Origin: Rhyacichthys aspro | Lineage: Eukaryota > Chordata > Actinopteri > Gobiiformes > Rhyacichthyidae | DNA: 64,000 bases | Reading direction: 5' to 3' | Assembly (NCBI GenBank): GCA_036850595.1 | Contig: CM072162.1 | Location: 21,332,758-21,396,757 of the forward strand | In this document: one piece after another, positions 23,727 to 36,500 of the stretch | Layout: the number at the start of each line of letters is the position of its first letter | How positions within the stretch are numbered: position 1 is the stretch's first letter | Notes under the pieces: generated by a model | Told to the model about the DNA's origin: nothing | The model's input: only the letters and a program-made list of their open reading frames with translations | Database searches by the model: none | Position numbers and translations under genes: made by a program

Positions 23727-24670
23727 CACAAATACCATTTACAGGGCATTTATATGTTCATATGTTTCACTGTGAATCCAAAGGGAGTTCTTTTGTCTTG
23801 TTGCAGCCAAAACACTCTTATCACACTCATCAGCTCCTCACTCAGTTAAATCCATGTTCATTTCTTGAGCGAGACACTTTTTAGGGGATAAATTACTGTT
23901 TTATTTTCTTCTTCAACTCAGTTTATAGTCAAATATGTATGGAAATATGTTTGTAAAGTACTCAAATGACAAGACCTGAGGACATCAAATGAGTACAAGT
24001 AGAAAAATGCTCAGATACTGACGAGTACTGATGATTCCAGCTCATGATTTTGGATTTTTGTTCGTCTAGCTGTTTGTGATTTGTAAAATGGATCATTGTG
24101 GTTATGTTGCAGGAAGAGAACAAGTACTTAATATTTACTTATTTGAAAAAGTACTTGCCAAATAGTGAGCTGACATTTACCTTAACCTGTTTGGCTTAAT
24201 TTTTTGTGCTTCATTCCAATGATCTGTCAAAAACACCCAAAAACACTCTTTTGTGCCTTTTTTAATGTTCAATAAGAGCTCATTGATGAATTATACCTGT
24301 TTAACACATCATTATTAAACCTATTTAAAAGAAAAACACATTTAAGAATAGACCTGAACCAGGACCTTCTATGTTATACAACTCAGGACTTCCCTTTTGT
24401 CCAGTGTCTTATGTAACCAGTTACATATTTTGTATAAGGGCTGATATATAGAGAGATATATAGTAAAATAGTACATGTTTTATTTTTGATCTATGAAATC
24501 AGTATGATGTTTTTATTTTTGAAGTTTCAGGTTATTATTTCACATGAGATTATTTCTGCTGTAACTAGTTTTGTTTCAGGTGAATGTTGTTTAAAATGAG
24601 GAAGGTTTTTGGTCTTTACTAACATCTGTAAATTGAATTTCCAAAATAAAATTGTGCCTAATAAACTAGA
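23727..24670 (+). other. 3' UTR of fignl1
   Basis: AT-rich sequence without open frames follows the stop and runs to a canonical AATAAA at 24645-24650, with cleavage expected near 24665. No repeat of note was seen. Confidence 0.6.
24645..24650 (+). terminator. fignl1 polyadenylation signal
   Basis: A canonical AATAAA 919 nt after the stop codon, followed by TGTGCC and T-rich sequence. It is the best-placed hexamer for fignl1. Confidence 0.55.
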
Positions 24671-26200
24671 CCTGGTTTGACCATTTTTTTAATTTAAAAA
24701 GCATGCAAATATTAAAATGTTTTTCTCTGCTCCAAAACCTATTTCCACTTAAGGCATAAAATGATCGTGTTTTTTTTAAAGAAAGAGAGAAATAAGAATG
24801 AAAATAGCTGAAAAATGGCAAATTCACTGCACAAAATGATATCACTGAGTAATGTGTTAATAGTTTTCTGTTCAATGTGGTTAAAATAAGATGGTTTCTC
24901 AAATGATAATCCAACAATAAACAACACAATATTTTCAGATCACATTTTCCTTGATTTTGATGCACAAAAAGATTAAAATGTTCTGAATTCTGATTTATTT
25001 CATCAAATTTACAAGTCCTAGACAAAACAAATGTTAAAATTACTTATTTGTGTGCATATATGTGATATTTTATTATCATAAACTGGGATGTATTTAAGTG
25101 TAGTGATGATATGAATTTGTATATAACACATTGCTGGTATAAATGGCACCAGTTTCATATAAAGACCTCTGGTAGAATATGAAATGAGGGTGTATTACGA
25201 CACTGCGGACGTTTCCCCTTTCTCCTTAAAGCTAATTGTCCTGAAATGTTCCTAAATCTGGATGTGCTAATCTCGTCTGCGGAAGTTGGGCAACCCTCGC
25301 TGTATCCTGGGTTCGGTGTTAAAAAAGCCAAGCCTCTTCTTCCTGTTGGTGATTAAGACAGAGTGGACTCAACAGGAAAATCTCTTACTCCATCCAAGGG
25401 TTTGTCAAGAGGCATGTGTTCTCCAAACGGGTTTCAACAGCAGCAGCAGCAGCAGCAGCGGAGACTAGATCCTGATCCTAGTTCCTCTTCCACGATTCAA
25501 ACTGCATTTCACACAAACACTCAACAAAAAGGATAATACTTTGTTGTTTGAGTGATTCTTTATGACGTGAATCGTGTAAGATTTCCTACATTTTATTCAC
25601 GTTGTTGATCATTCTCTCTGCGCGTCCTCAGCAGGGGTTCATCCGAAGGTCTGGTCGTTGCTGATTTAAATAAACTGGTGCAAGTCATCTTTTTTTAAAT
25701 ATAAATGTGCCCAAAACTGAAGAGATTTGCATTTTTAGGAAGTCCCTCTCTCTCCTCCTCTTCGCTTTGGAGACAGTCAAAACTGCCCCAAGTTGAGGCT
25801 TTGTGTGAAAAAAGCTTATGTACTATTTTTGAACTCTTATATAACAATGTTTTGATCAAATCTGTTTTTTTTTTTATCAGTTTGCACACAGAAACTTTGC
25901 CTCATCCCTGAGTGACCTTAATTGACCTCAAGTTTTTGGGTCTGGTCATTGAAAAAGGCCAAAAAACCCCATTATGGTTTGATTTTTCTTGGATTTTTAT
26001 CAGTTGTTAGTCGTGTTATGAATAAAATCTGCACAAATACAGAACTAACTGGTTCAAAAAGTCATAGAGGACTGAGACTGGAGCCTAAAATTAATGAATT
26101 TTACCATGCACAAGTTGATCTGATGTTGTGTTTTTATATTTATATAACTTTGACACTCTTAGGATTAAATGACTCATGTCTGCAGGTCAGGCTCTAAATC
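24671..26200. other. Intergenic, fignl1-ikzf1 interval (left part)
   Basis: AT-rich sequence with no gene recognised. It contains a (CAG)7 run at 25438-25458 and a more complex stretch near 25180-25340. The small open frames have no resemblance to known proteins. Confidence 0.5.
25438..25458 (+). repeat. (CAG)7 microsatellite
   Basis: Seven uninterrupted CAG units outside any recognised gene. Confidence 0.9.
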
Positions 26201-26929
26201 TAAGGCCACAAAGACTAAACCTTAAGCATATTTAGGAATAAACTGAAGACTAATTCAGCATAAATGTCAGGACTGTGAAGATTTAACACAAGTCCAAGAC
26301 TAAACGTAAAACTAAAGAATGATTTATTTCCAGAAATAAACCAAGACTAAACTAGAACAAAGTTGATCCAGAATGATCCTCGTCTGTCTCGAGAGGAATT
26401 CCTTCAAAGGCATTTTTAAATAATCCTTTGATTTGGGAAAAAATTCAATTAAGCCACAGACAAAATGAAAAATATACTCTCAGTGTGTGTTTATGTGTGT
26501 TCTTATTATTTGCTAAAGAGGCTTTGAACTGTCTTTTTTACTTCTGGTCAAGTTAGTTTAGGATATTTTCTTCAGATTTGCAATGGCTTTAACAAACAAA
26601 TCCTGCTTAAATGCCAACATTATTCCTCTAAAAATAATCCTGTGCATGGCTACGGTTAGGAAAATGTTTGAAAGTTTTCCATTTGATCACAATTTTAAGA
26701 AATATCTGATAATTCCTAAGACCCATCTCAACAATCAGCAGCTAAACTAAACCAAAAGTGTTGGGTCTGACACACTGATTGCTGACATTAAGTGAAGTCG
26801 AAGCCATATTCAAAGGGACCATTACAGATTGTGCACAGTTGAAAAAGAAATCGTCATCTAATTTTAATGAAACAATCTTTGAAAATCTGGAAGACCATGT
26901 GAAAAGCCGTCATTTATTTTTCATCTTTT

Positions 26930-27205
26930 TGTCAAGTCGGTGATAAATATTTCAGCCTCTGAGGTTGGCCGCTGGATGGAAACTTTGTTGAACCGCCAGC
27001 AGCGAGGCCGGTCTCACGCGCCTCGACCGGACACAGCTGGACCGGGACAGATGCACGGGATTCCTCTGGCGCAGCCGGGATCGGGTCGGTCCGCAGAGTC
27101 CGCCCCGAAAACTGCGCCATATGGTGCTGGACTGGACTGGGACCGAGCTGCGGCGTCTTCTCTGAAAACACCCCGGTCACGAGACACGGCAACGATGAAT
27201 AAATA
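26930..27205. other. GC-rich island between fignl1 and ikzf1
   Basis: A stretch clearly richer in G+C and CpG than its AT-rich surroundings, with no repeat structure. Both strands have short open frames, but neither resembles a known protein. It may be a conserved regulatory element or an exon of an unrecognised transcript; this is inference from composition. Confidence 0.3.
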
Positions 27206-28689
27206 AACAGGACATTATATACATTAAAGGGGTTTGTTCCCTAATGTTTTAACTGTGGATAAAGCGTCTCAGATAAAATAACCTTTATCTGTGACCAAAG
27301 AGTCGACAAAATCAGAAAAGGTGGTTTATTTAAGAAGTAGGAGACAACATAAATGTAAAAAATACTTAAAACTAAAATAAGAATAATAAAAAACTTAAAT
27401 AATGTCAGCAGTCGCGTCATTTTACATAAAATATTTACAAGCAACATGAAAAAAACAACATTCAGACCCACAATAAGGTTCATTTTGGGGATTTTACTGA
27501 AAAAAGTTTGTACATGTTTGGTTCATCGAGTTTAACTGCACTGGCCTTGAACCATTTAGAGCTGGATTTAAGTTGATTTTATGCTCTTTTTTGTGATTTT
27601 GGTGGGATTTTTGTCAACATTTTCCAGAGTCAGAGTCCTGACTTTAACTAAAACACGAGCTTTTAAAGAGTTATTCATAAAACGTTCATCAGCTCTTGTT
27701 TCAGCAAAATACACTGGCTTTTGATAATCCAACAACCTGTTCCAAAAGACGTTCATGTAGGAGTTAGTCCGGACTCTGGCCTTGGTTTTGGAGGGACCAC
27801 ATCAGAAAGAAGGGTCCTGAACGACAACAGAAATAAATCCAAGAGCAGAGCTTCTGTTGACCTTCTCTGTAAATACACGACTAAAACACAACTGAACTGG
27901 AGTGAACAACCTTCATTTTAAGAATCCTACTAAACAGTAACACAATAATCATGAGTCCGAGCTTTGGAGGCACTTTGGAGGCACTGGTGCAGTTGTTATG
28001 TGTAAATGTATGTAAGTAAATGTATGTTTTATTGTGTTGTCTTTTAATCTGTTCAAGTTTGATCATGATAACTACTAAACCCTGGGACAAAGTGTGCACT
28101 GGAGCTCATTTCACACAAAGAGTGTCTCTGAATGTTCTGAATCATCCTGGACATATTCAAGAGAAGGTTTTGACTTTTTTTGAATTGAGAGTCTCTTGGA
28201 TGAGGAATGACACGTCTTCACCTCAAATTTACGCCCAGACGCCTTGTCAAAAAAACATTTCTTCTTACAAAGGATGTGTATTTGACTAATTCTAGTTCTG
28301 AGTCAGACTGAGGTAGGGCAGCCTCACTGGAAGAGAACAATGTGGTCACTATATTCATTTTTTTGACTAAGACTGTGCACATTACGCCAGTTATAACAAA
28401 CTAAATACTACTTTTTATAGTCTCTGAGCTGTTCTCTTCCCAAAACAACAGTAAAGAATATGTCTTGGTAGTTTTGACTCTTATTAATGTAAAATAAAGG
28501 CTTATAGACACGACTGAATCTGAAACAGAACCAAATTTACAAACAATGGGACACAATAACGTAAAATATCATGACTAACTCCTAAATTCCAACTCTTTTT
28601 AAACATAAAAGCAGATATTCTCATCTCTGGTTCACATTTGTCTCCAGTTTTTGAGTGTTGAGGAGCTCTGAAAAGGGAACTGAGCGGCG

Positions 28690-28990
28690 CTGCTTTGGCC
28701 ACATTATGTTCTCATGCGAACCCCCTCGAACCCCCTCCTCCCGCGGCAGGTCCCAGCGAAGCGGGGGCTCGGCTCTGGCCACAGCTGCTTCCCGTTTCTG
28801 CTAAATGACACAGCAGCCATCTGGACGCGCCTCTGCTCCGGCGGCCCCTGTGAGAGTCTCCAAACAGGCCTGGCCCTCAGAGCCTCGGCCCCGGGCTCAT
28901 GCTCCACTGACTCCCCCTCGGCTCCACGTCCCGGACTCAGATCCTCAGAGGCACAACAAGATGGTCCGTGTCTTCAGGTCGGATGGACAA
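28690..28990. other. Second GC-rich island between fignl1 and ikzf1
   Basis: A further complex GC-rich stretch amid AT-rich minisatellite debris. Overlapping open frames exist on both strands, as expected of stop-poor GC-rich DNA, and none is recognisable. A downstream enhancer of ikzf1 is possible. Confidence 0.3.
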
Positions 28991-31400
28991 GAAACTCAAA
29001 AGAGAATTCAACCAGGGCTAAACTAGAACTGAAGCTGAAAACAGGACTAAATACAGACGTTAAATAGGACTTAATCAAGAACTAAACCAGGATTACACAA
29101 GGACTAGATCTAATAGTAAGAAAGAGTTCGATTAAATGTTATTTTGAGTGAAATTAACTTGAATAAAACACTTTTTACTGCCTCTAACGGTGGATTTGAC
29201 TGTACTTTTGAGACAGTGTGGAGGAAGATGTGACATGGACAATATTATGCAGTTCATTTATTATTAGAATCTAAAAAGTTGTCAAAAACCATTAGTAAAC
29301 AAGGACTAATCTAACACTAAACATGGACTAAATCTAACCAAGGGAATAAAACTGGGAATAAACCAAAATAAACCTATTTAACCAACGTTAAGCCTTGACC
29401 AAGACTAAACCAAGACCAAGGAATCAGGACTTAAACCAGGAGGAAACGCGTTAAAAATGACTAAATAAAGACTGAGCCACAGATTTCACCTTCTACTGGA
29501 CCTAAAAAACTAAGCTGAGACGAAACTAGGGATTAAACCATAAAAACAAAGGCTTAAACCTAGAACTAAAGCAACATCCTGGTCTTTGAAGCAGAATAAA
29601 CTGGGACTTAAATCATAAGACTAAATAAAACCTAATGTGTGACTAAACCAGATCGACTCATCTCTAAATTTCACTCCATTTCTGTGAAGAAGCCTTCCCT
29701 TAATGAGGTCTTTTATTCTTGAAAAATGCCAATCACTTTCTTGACGAGTCGGACTGAGCTGTGTTTTGAATGACATTAATTATCTCTGACAGTTTGAAAG
29801 GTTAAGGCATCTACGACTCTTCGGGAGCTAAATATATCGACTCAGTCTGGTCCTGAATTGCATCATTTACTGTGGACTTTACAAACATTTTAGTGAAAGC
29901 AGCAAAAACACAACGGGTTTTCCATAAAATATCCCCAAGTATTTCTGAATGTAATAAAGTGGTGACGTAATGAGTGTATTTAGAAGAGCAACACTGGGCT
30001 TCTGTTCAAATAAATAGGTATTATAGGTATTATAAGGTTCATTTGTTGGAAGTAATAAGTAAATCCTGGTCAAAATCAAAACAAAATCAAGTCTAAACCA
30101 AGTCAGTAGCTAGAGTTTACTACAAGAACAAACCAGAACTAAACTACACTTCATTTACTCAACTCTGTGACAAAAGTAAGACAAAGACTAATTTTAAACT
30201 CAACTCTAAACCATAGATTAAACTGGAGTAAATCTGTCATTAAACAGCCATTCATCAGAAGTGAGTTAGAGGTCATTTTTGGTTGAATATTTAAAGACTT
30301 GGACTAAAAATATCAGACAAACCAGAGAATAATCCAGGACTAAACACACTTAACTAAAGTAAGATTAAGTCATCCCCAAACCATCTGTTTAAATCAGGAC
30401 CAGATCTCAAAATAAACCAAAGAATAAACCTTCACTAAATCCCAAACTAAACACTGAGACTAAACAGGACTAAACCTGTAACTACATCGGGCTAATTCCA
30501 CTAAACCACTTTCAACAATAAATAAACCAATGTCTAACCAGGGCCTTGTTTTTTGAAGCTGGAAGAAGCTTTTTATTCAGTGTCATGAAGCTGTTTCACT
30601 TTCAATAGACGTAGATCTCTGTGGAAACTGAACGACTAACCTGCTCCAGAACAGGTTTAGATAAAGGAGAGTCCAGAGAAAGAAGATGTCCAACTGTGAG
30701 CAGAGGAAAGATGCTGCAAAAAAAAGTCTGGGGCGGGACAGAACAGCGAGAAACTTCGTCTGAAATTGTGAAGTGATGCCATAACTTAAAGGTTTATTTG
30801 TGTACAGTCCATGGATATTTTGAGTAGACTCCACTTTTATGTTGGTTGTTAGTCCATTACCTATTTTTTTTTACTGTTACATTTAGTTTTTCAGTGTAAT
30901 CTCCTAAAGTTTATTGTAACAGGAATCATCTGAAAAAATGAGACCTTAAGACGTGATCTAGTCTTTATAATTAAGGATTTTAATAGATGACAGCGGGATT
31001 TTGTCCAATCACAGCTCACTTCAGGTAAAAAGGAGCGCTCCCATTGGTCGACACTGATGTCAACAACGAAGGAACAAGGAAATAAACCAAGGAAATGGGT
31101 TATTCTGTTGGAAATACGTCTTATTTTACAGAGAAACAGCTCAAAAAAGATAAAAACTGCGTTGAAACATTTCCAACATTTATCCATGTTTAATTTGCTG
31201 CCGTTTCTTTGTTTTTAACGAGGCAGAGATAATTCCAAAGTAAAGTAACTCCAAAGATAAAAGTCAGCTCAGTACTATCATAAATACATAGATATAAATA
31301 TTGACCTAAACCCAGGACAAGAATAAAAGCCTTAACCAGGACTAAACCTATGTCTAAACCAAATAAAACCACTTCATTTCCTTTGTGCGTATATAAAATA

Positions 31401-33564
31401 TCTTTTATTGATATTTCTGCATGAAGCTCCCACAAACAACTCTCATTTTGTGTGAAATCAGGACCTAAACAGAGACCAGTCGAATCCAAAGTCTGGATAA
31501 AACTCAAAATGGCTTCCAGCAGCATTGTTTTACACTTTAATTACATTTAATACAGTCAAATAAAAAGCTTTGACACCTACTCTACAAACATACAGCAACC
31601 ACTTTAATAAATAGGAAGCGCACAGGCAAATGGAAAAGCATGTGTTATAAATAATGACCCTTTACAAAGACAAGAACTGACAAAGTGAGTTCTGGCTACA
31701 TTGATTTCCATTGGTGGCTTTGCCTGCAGTGAAAACATTCATATTTATGCTTTAGTACAGATATCCGTCAATATTCTGAAACAAAAAAAGGTTGCTGCCT
31801 CGTTTTTCAAAAGAATAAACACATTTGTACAAGAAGTAACTATGTTTTAGCTGTTACAGGATTTAATGTATTTGTCCGTTTGAGTAAAGTCCAAAGCAGA
31901 GGGTGACCATATCTCCAAATGAATGAGAAATATTTTTTTTTAGAGTGATTCAAATGTTTGTAAAGAGTGTGTTTAGGACTAATATAGACACCTATGAAAC
32001 AACAGCTTTTATCGAATGTAATTATCTTCTAGCGACTGTTTTATAAAGACAGACAAATGTGTTGAAGTTGAAAATTGGAACATTTGAGACAGAGACAGAC
32101 AATTTGTTGGAAAATATGAAAAGGAAAAGCTATGGTCACCCTCACAAAGCCCTGTCCAGAATCACCCCTCGTCCCTCAAATGTCAAACATACGCCTATTA
32201 ACCTGTTAAACTGGTACATATCAGGCTTGTTTGATTTAATTTGTCCGTCTAGAGTTAAAGGACGTGCAAAGAACGTTGTCTATTGATATTTGTGCTGCCA
32301 TTTATACAAAACCTTCGACAAACAACGCTCATTTTGTTTTAATTGAGTTGTTATTTGTCAAAGTGATGTTGTTGTACCCAAAATGGCCGTCTTTTTGCAC
32401 ATGCTCAGTTTGTTTTATGCAGTCCTAATCATTATAATCTCCTCCACAGGGACTAGAGGTGTTTTCTGACACAACACAAAGTTGAAAATACCTTTTTTTT
32501 GCATACATCTGTGTACAATAATCATGCATACTTTGTATAAAAACAATGTTCAGTAACGACAGTGTAATTTACATTTGTATTTGTACGTTTTCTTGTGCAT
32601 AACTGTAGACCATCGACAGTAAAAAGGAGTGGAGTGAGTAAAGAGTGGACAAAGAGGAAGTGAAGGCTGGCTCCATGAAGTCTGGTTCCTATTGGTTTGG
32701 TTCATTTCCTTAACTCTTAGGTCATGGCCATATATTGTAGTTTTTGTGGTTTTACAGCGGTCAGATTATCCTCAGAGTCACCCACTGATGCCTCGGCTCC
32801 AGGTTAAAAGTAAATTCATTTCTGTGGGTTCATATCTACAGATTATTGCTTCATTATAAAAGATTTGAAAAGGAGTAAAGAGTCTTTTTTTGTTCAAATT
32901 CATCTAAGGCCCACTCAGATTCATCTAAAATCTGTTCAAATGAAGCTAAAATCTCACGTTGGAGACATATTATATGGTCTACAACGAATAACCTCTTCAA
33001 ATTCATCTAAACCTGCTCAAGTCCATCAAAAACATGCTCAAATCTTGCTATAACCTCTACAAATTCATCAAAATCCATCTAAGGCCGGCTCAGATCCATC
33101 TAAAACCTGCTCAAATCCATTGAAAACCTGTTCAAATCCTCCTAAAATCTCTTCAAATTCATCAAAAACCTGTTCAAATCCACCTATACCCTAACCCTAA
33201 TATTTTTTATTTTTTTAAATTACAGATTAAAGCCCAGAAGTGTTCATTACAAGGTTTAAATCACACTTATCAGTAGAAATACTTGCTGTGTTGTGCAATT
33301 AAAACCTCCTAATGCAGATTAGATCATTGATTAACCCTTATGTTACCATCTGAGTCACTTTGATTAGACATTAGCATTACTAGCTAGCGACAATTGTGAT
33401 ATATTGTGCTTCCCAACATGACCTAACTTTAAATATAGTAATAACTGGTTCCATAAAGACAGAATGGCATCAAAAATGGGGTTTAATGAGTCCACTCCTG
33501 TTTACTGTCGAAGCATGAGACTATTTCTAGATATTCCAGTGTGTTTTCTGTTTTGGGAGAGGAT
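31401..33564. other. ikzf1 3' flank, possibly 3' UTR
   Basis: This region lies downstream of the ikzf1 stop codon. It holds no coding exon. Minus-strand AATAAA hexamers occur at 33206-33211 and 31404-31409, so the 3' UTR could be about 0.36 kb or up to about 2.2 kb. The 21-bp array at 32895-33190 lies inside it. Confidence 0.35.
32895..33190 (+). repeat. 21-bp minisatellite array 1
   Basis: Degenerate tandem units of CTGTTCAAATCC followed by ATCTAAAAC (21 bp in all) lie just 3' of ikzf1, interrupted near 32955-32990. The array ends at a CCCTAACCCTAA pair (33189-33200). The plus-strand orientation matches the arrays at 35.6-38.5 kb. Confidence 0.75.
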
Positions 33565-36500
33565 TCAGTAGCGGTGCTCTCCTCTCGTGATGTGAGATGA
33601 AAACTCGTATCGGTCCTGGCTCCGGTGCCCGCACAGGTTACACTCGAAGGGGTCTCTGAAACCGTGGCAGCCCATGTGGATGGTGTACATGACGTGGTCC
33701 AGGAACAGGACTCTGCAGTGTTCACAGCGGTACGCCCTCACCTGCTCCCCGTCCGACGTCACCACCTTAAACCCTTCGGACGCCAGCTCCAGCCCGACCC
33801 GCATGGCCTCGTACTGCCTCTGCTGCTCCTCTTTGACCAGGGGCAGCACGCCGTTCCTGACCCCGGACGTGATGTGGTTGGTCAGGTAGATGAGCCCCGC
33901 GGCGGCCCCCGCGGGACGGTCCTCGTTGTTGCTCTCAGTGTCCGTGGAGTCCTGCCCGCTGTGACTGGGCGACCCGTCCTTCTCGCTGGACGCGGACTTG
34001 GATTTGGAGAGGAGCAGCAGGTTCTCGGCCGCGCTGTCCTTCGCCGACAGGTTGTGGGGCGTCCCGAGCGAGCCGTCGGGGGTAGGTTTGTGGAGAGGGA
34101 ACATGGAGCCCAGGCCGACGTCCGAAGCGGAGCCCGGAGAGGTCTGGACCAGGGGCCGCAGAGACTCGGCCCCCAGGTAACTGATGGCGCTGTTTATGGC
34201 CTGGTCGATGACGTGAGGCTGGATGAGCTCACCGGCGCCCCCGTCGTACGAGAGGTCAGACAGACGCTTGTCCCCTAAACACACAACAACAGAAGGGTCA
34301 CTAAGACGGGTCAAAGGTCGCTGACATGACAAAATACTACAATATGTTCTCATCCCGTGGTGTAATATACCAACGTAAAGTCACCGACGCGTCTCGTTCT
34401 TTACTGATGCTCAAAGATTATCCTAAATTTAGATTTTATGTGAAGAAAATGAAGATGAACAGAAAGAAAAACATTGTTACAGAAGTTTTTTACACTTTAT
34501 TCTGGAGGTAACTGCTTTGATACATGGATAGAGACATGGCAGCTGCTATATTAATATCACCACTAGGATCGCTGTTGTGTCGATTCATGTGAGAAAATAT
34601 GACAACTTGAAGTGTGACAGGACAGGTTAACGAGGACTGTATCTCTGGTTTTAGTTTTGACTTCTCTGACGCTGTTGAAAACCATTCACTACAAAACAGT
34701 AAAGACCTGCCACTGAATTTACACTGGTATATTACCTTAGGATTGAAAAGAAAACTCATGTGATTCTTATATGAGAGTCCACAGGCAGCTGTAAGTATTT
34801 GGAAAAGCAGATAGAAGCACTGTCTGTACGAAGAGTCAATACACTACTCACTGAAGGGAATACATTTAGTTTAGAAGTAAAAATGTTCACATCAATACTT
34901 TAATTTCTATAGAAGTGCTCCCATTTGCTTTTCCAACATTGAAGATACACTTTTATCAAACAAAGACAAAGGAAAAAGGAAATGTGTGTCATCTATGTGT
35001 AATATTACATTATAACCTGTAGTATGATCAATTAATAATACAATATTGATAAGGAAGCAGCCCTTACCCACAAACTTCTGTGGCATAGTGCTCTTACGTT
35101 TAGCTACATTATTAGCTAGTCTGTCTAGCACCAAGGCTCTGTCAGATCCAGTCTGGCTCAAGTCTTCCCTCTGCTCATTCTGGCTGCTCTCTTCCTTTAC
35201 TACTGGAAAAGCAAGACACAAGAGTAGATTTCAGAGTCATGCCTGGTTTAAACTGATGTAGCACCTACTAATAACTGAGCACAGAATGGAGTAGTCTGAC
35301 AAATGTGAAGCCCTTGGTATAAGTTCTCAGCTTTAGCACACAGACTTTTCTCATTTTTTTATTTGTAAGTTTTATTTTGTAGTCAGGTAAAGTGGTCCAG
35401 GTGGAGGCACAGACCTGCGTAGATGTTGTTCTGCAGCCCCATGCACTGGAGGTAGTTGTGGCAGCGCTCCTTGTGTTCCTCCAATGAGCTGCGCTGCTTG
35501 TAGCTCCGCCCACAGTACGCACACTTGTGAGGCTTCCCAACTGCGACAGAAAAAAACACTTTAGTCAATAATGCACAGGTCCATATTCAAGTCGTATATG
35601 ATAATGTTGGGCTACACTGTTTTTATTTTGGTTCAAATTCATCAAAGGCCCACTCAGATTCAACAAAAACCTGTTCAAATCCAACTAAAATCTGTTCAAA
35701 TTCATCAAAAGTTTGTTCAAAGCCATCTAAGGAGTGCTCAGATACATTTAAAACCTGTTCAAATCAAACTAAAATCTGTTCAAGTGCGTCTAAATCTGTT
35801 GAAATCCAACTCAAACCTGCTCAGATGCATCTTAAACCTGTTCAAATACATCTAATACATGTTTAAATACAACTAAAACCTGTTCAAATCCAACTATAAC
35901 CTCTTTAAATTCATCAAAAGTTTGTTCAAAACCATCTAAGGAGTGCTCAGATCCAACTAAAACCTGTTCAAATGCATCTGATAACTGTTTAAATACTACT
36001 AAGAGCTGTTCAAATCCAACTAAAATCTGTTAAAATCCAACTATAACCTTTTCAAATTCATCAAAAGTCATCTAAGGAGAGCTCAGATCCATCTAAAACC
36101 TGTTCAAATCCAACTAAAATCTGTTCAAGCGTGTCTAAATCTGCTTAAATCCAACTCAAACCTGCTCAGATCCATTTAAAACCTTTTTTAAATACATCTA
36201 ATAAATGTTTAAATGCAACTAAGAGCTGCTCAAATTCATCTAAAACCTGTTCAAATCCAACTAAAATCTATTCAAATCCAACTATAACCTCTTCAAATTC
36301 ATCAAAAGTTTGTTCAAAGCCATCTAAGGAGTGCTCAGATCCATCTAAAACCTGTTCAAATCCAACTAAAATCTGTTCAAGTGCATCTAAATCTGTTGAA
36401 ATCCAACTCAAACCTGCTCAGATCCATTTAAAACCTGTTCAAATACATCTAATAACTGTTTAAATGCAACTAAAATCTATTCAAATCCAACTATAACCTC

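Larger units (their letters stand above)
26200..31400. repeat. Decayed 11-bp minisatellite tract (GACTAAACCAG family)
   Basis: Scattered, diverged copies of the words GGACTAAACC, AGACTAAAC and AACCAGGACTAA recur on the plus strand through this interval, with especially dense runs near 29280-29640, 30060-30540 and 31290-31370. They match the near-perfect array at 63833-63985. No coding exon was recognised. Two GC-rich islands (26930-27205 and 28690-28990) interrupt the tract. Units are too degenerate to give exact borders. Confidence 0.5.

Noticed and set aside
33189..33200. CCCTAACCCTAA, telomere-like
   Set aside because: Only two units, at the end of the 21-bp array whose own words (CCTATA, CCTAAA) mutate easily to this; too short for an interstitial telomere.
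33625..34278. 217-codon open frame antisense to the last ikzf1 exon
   Set aside because: A shadow of the GC-rich ikzf1 coding exon on the other strand; its sequence is compositionally biased and resembles no family.
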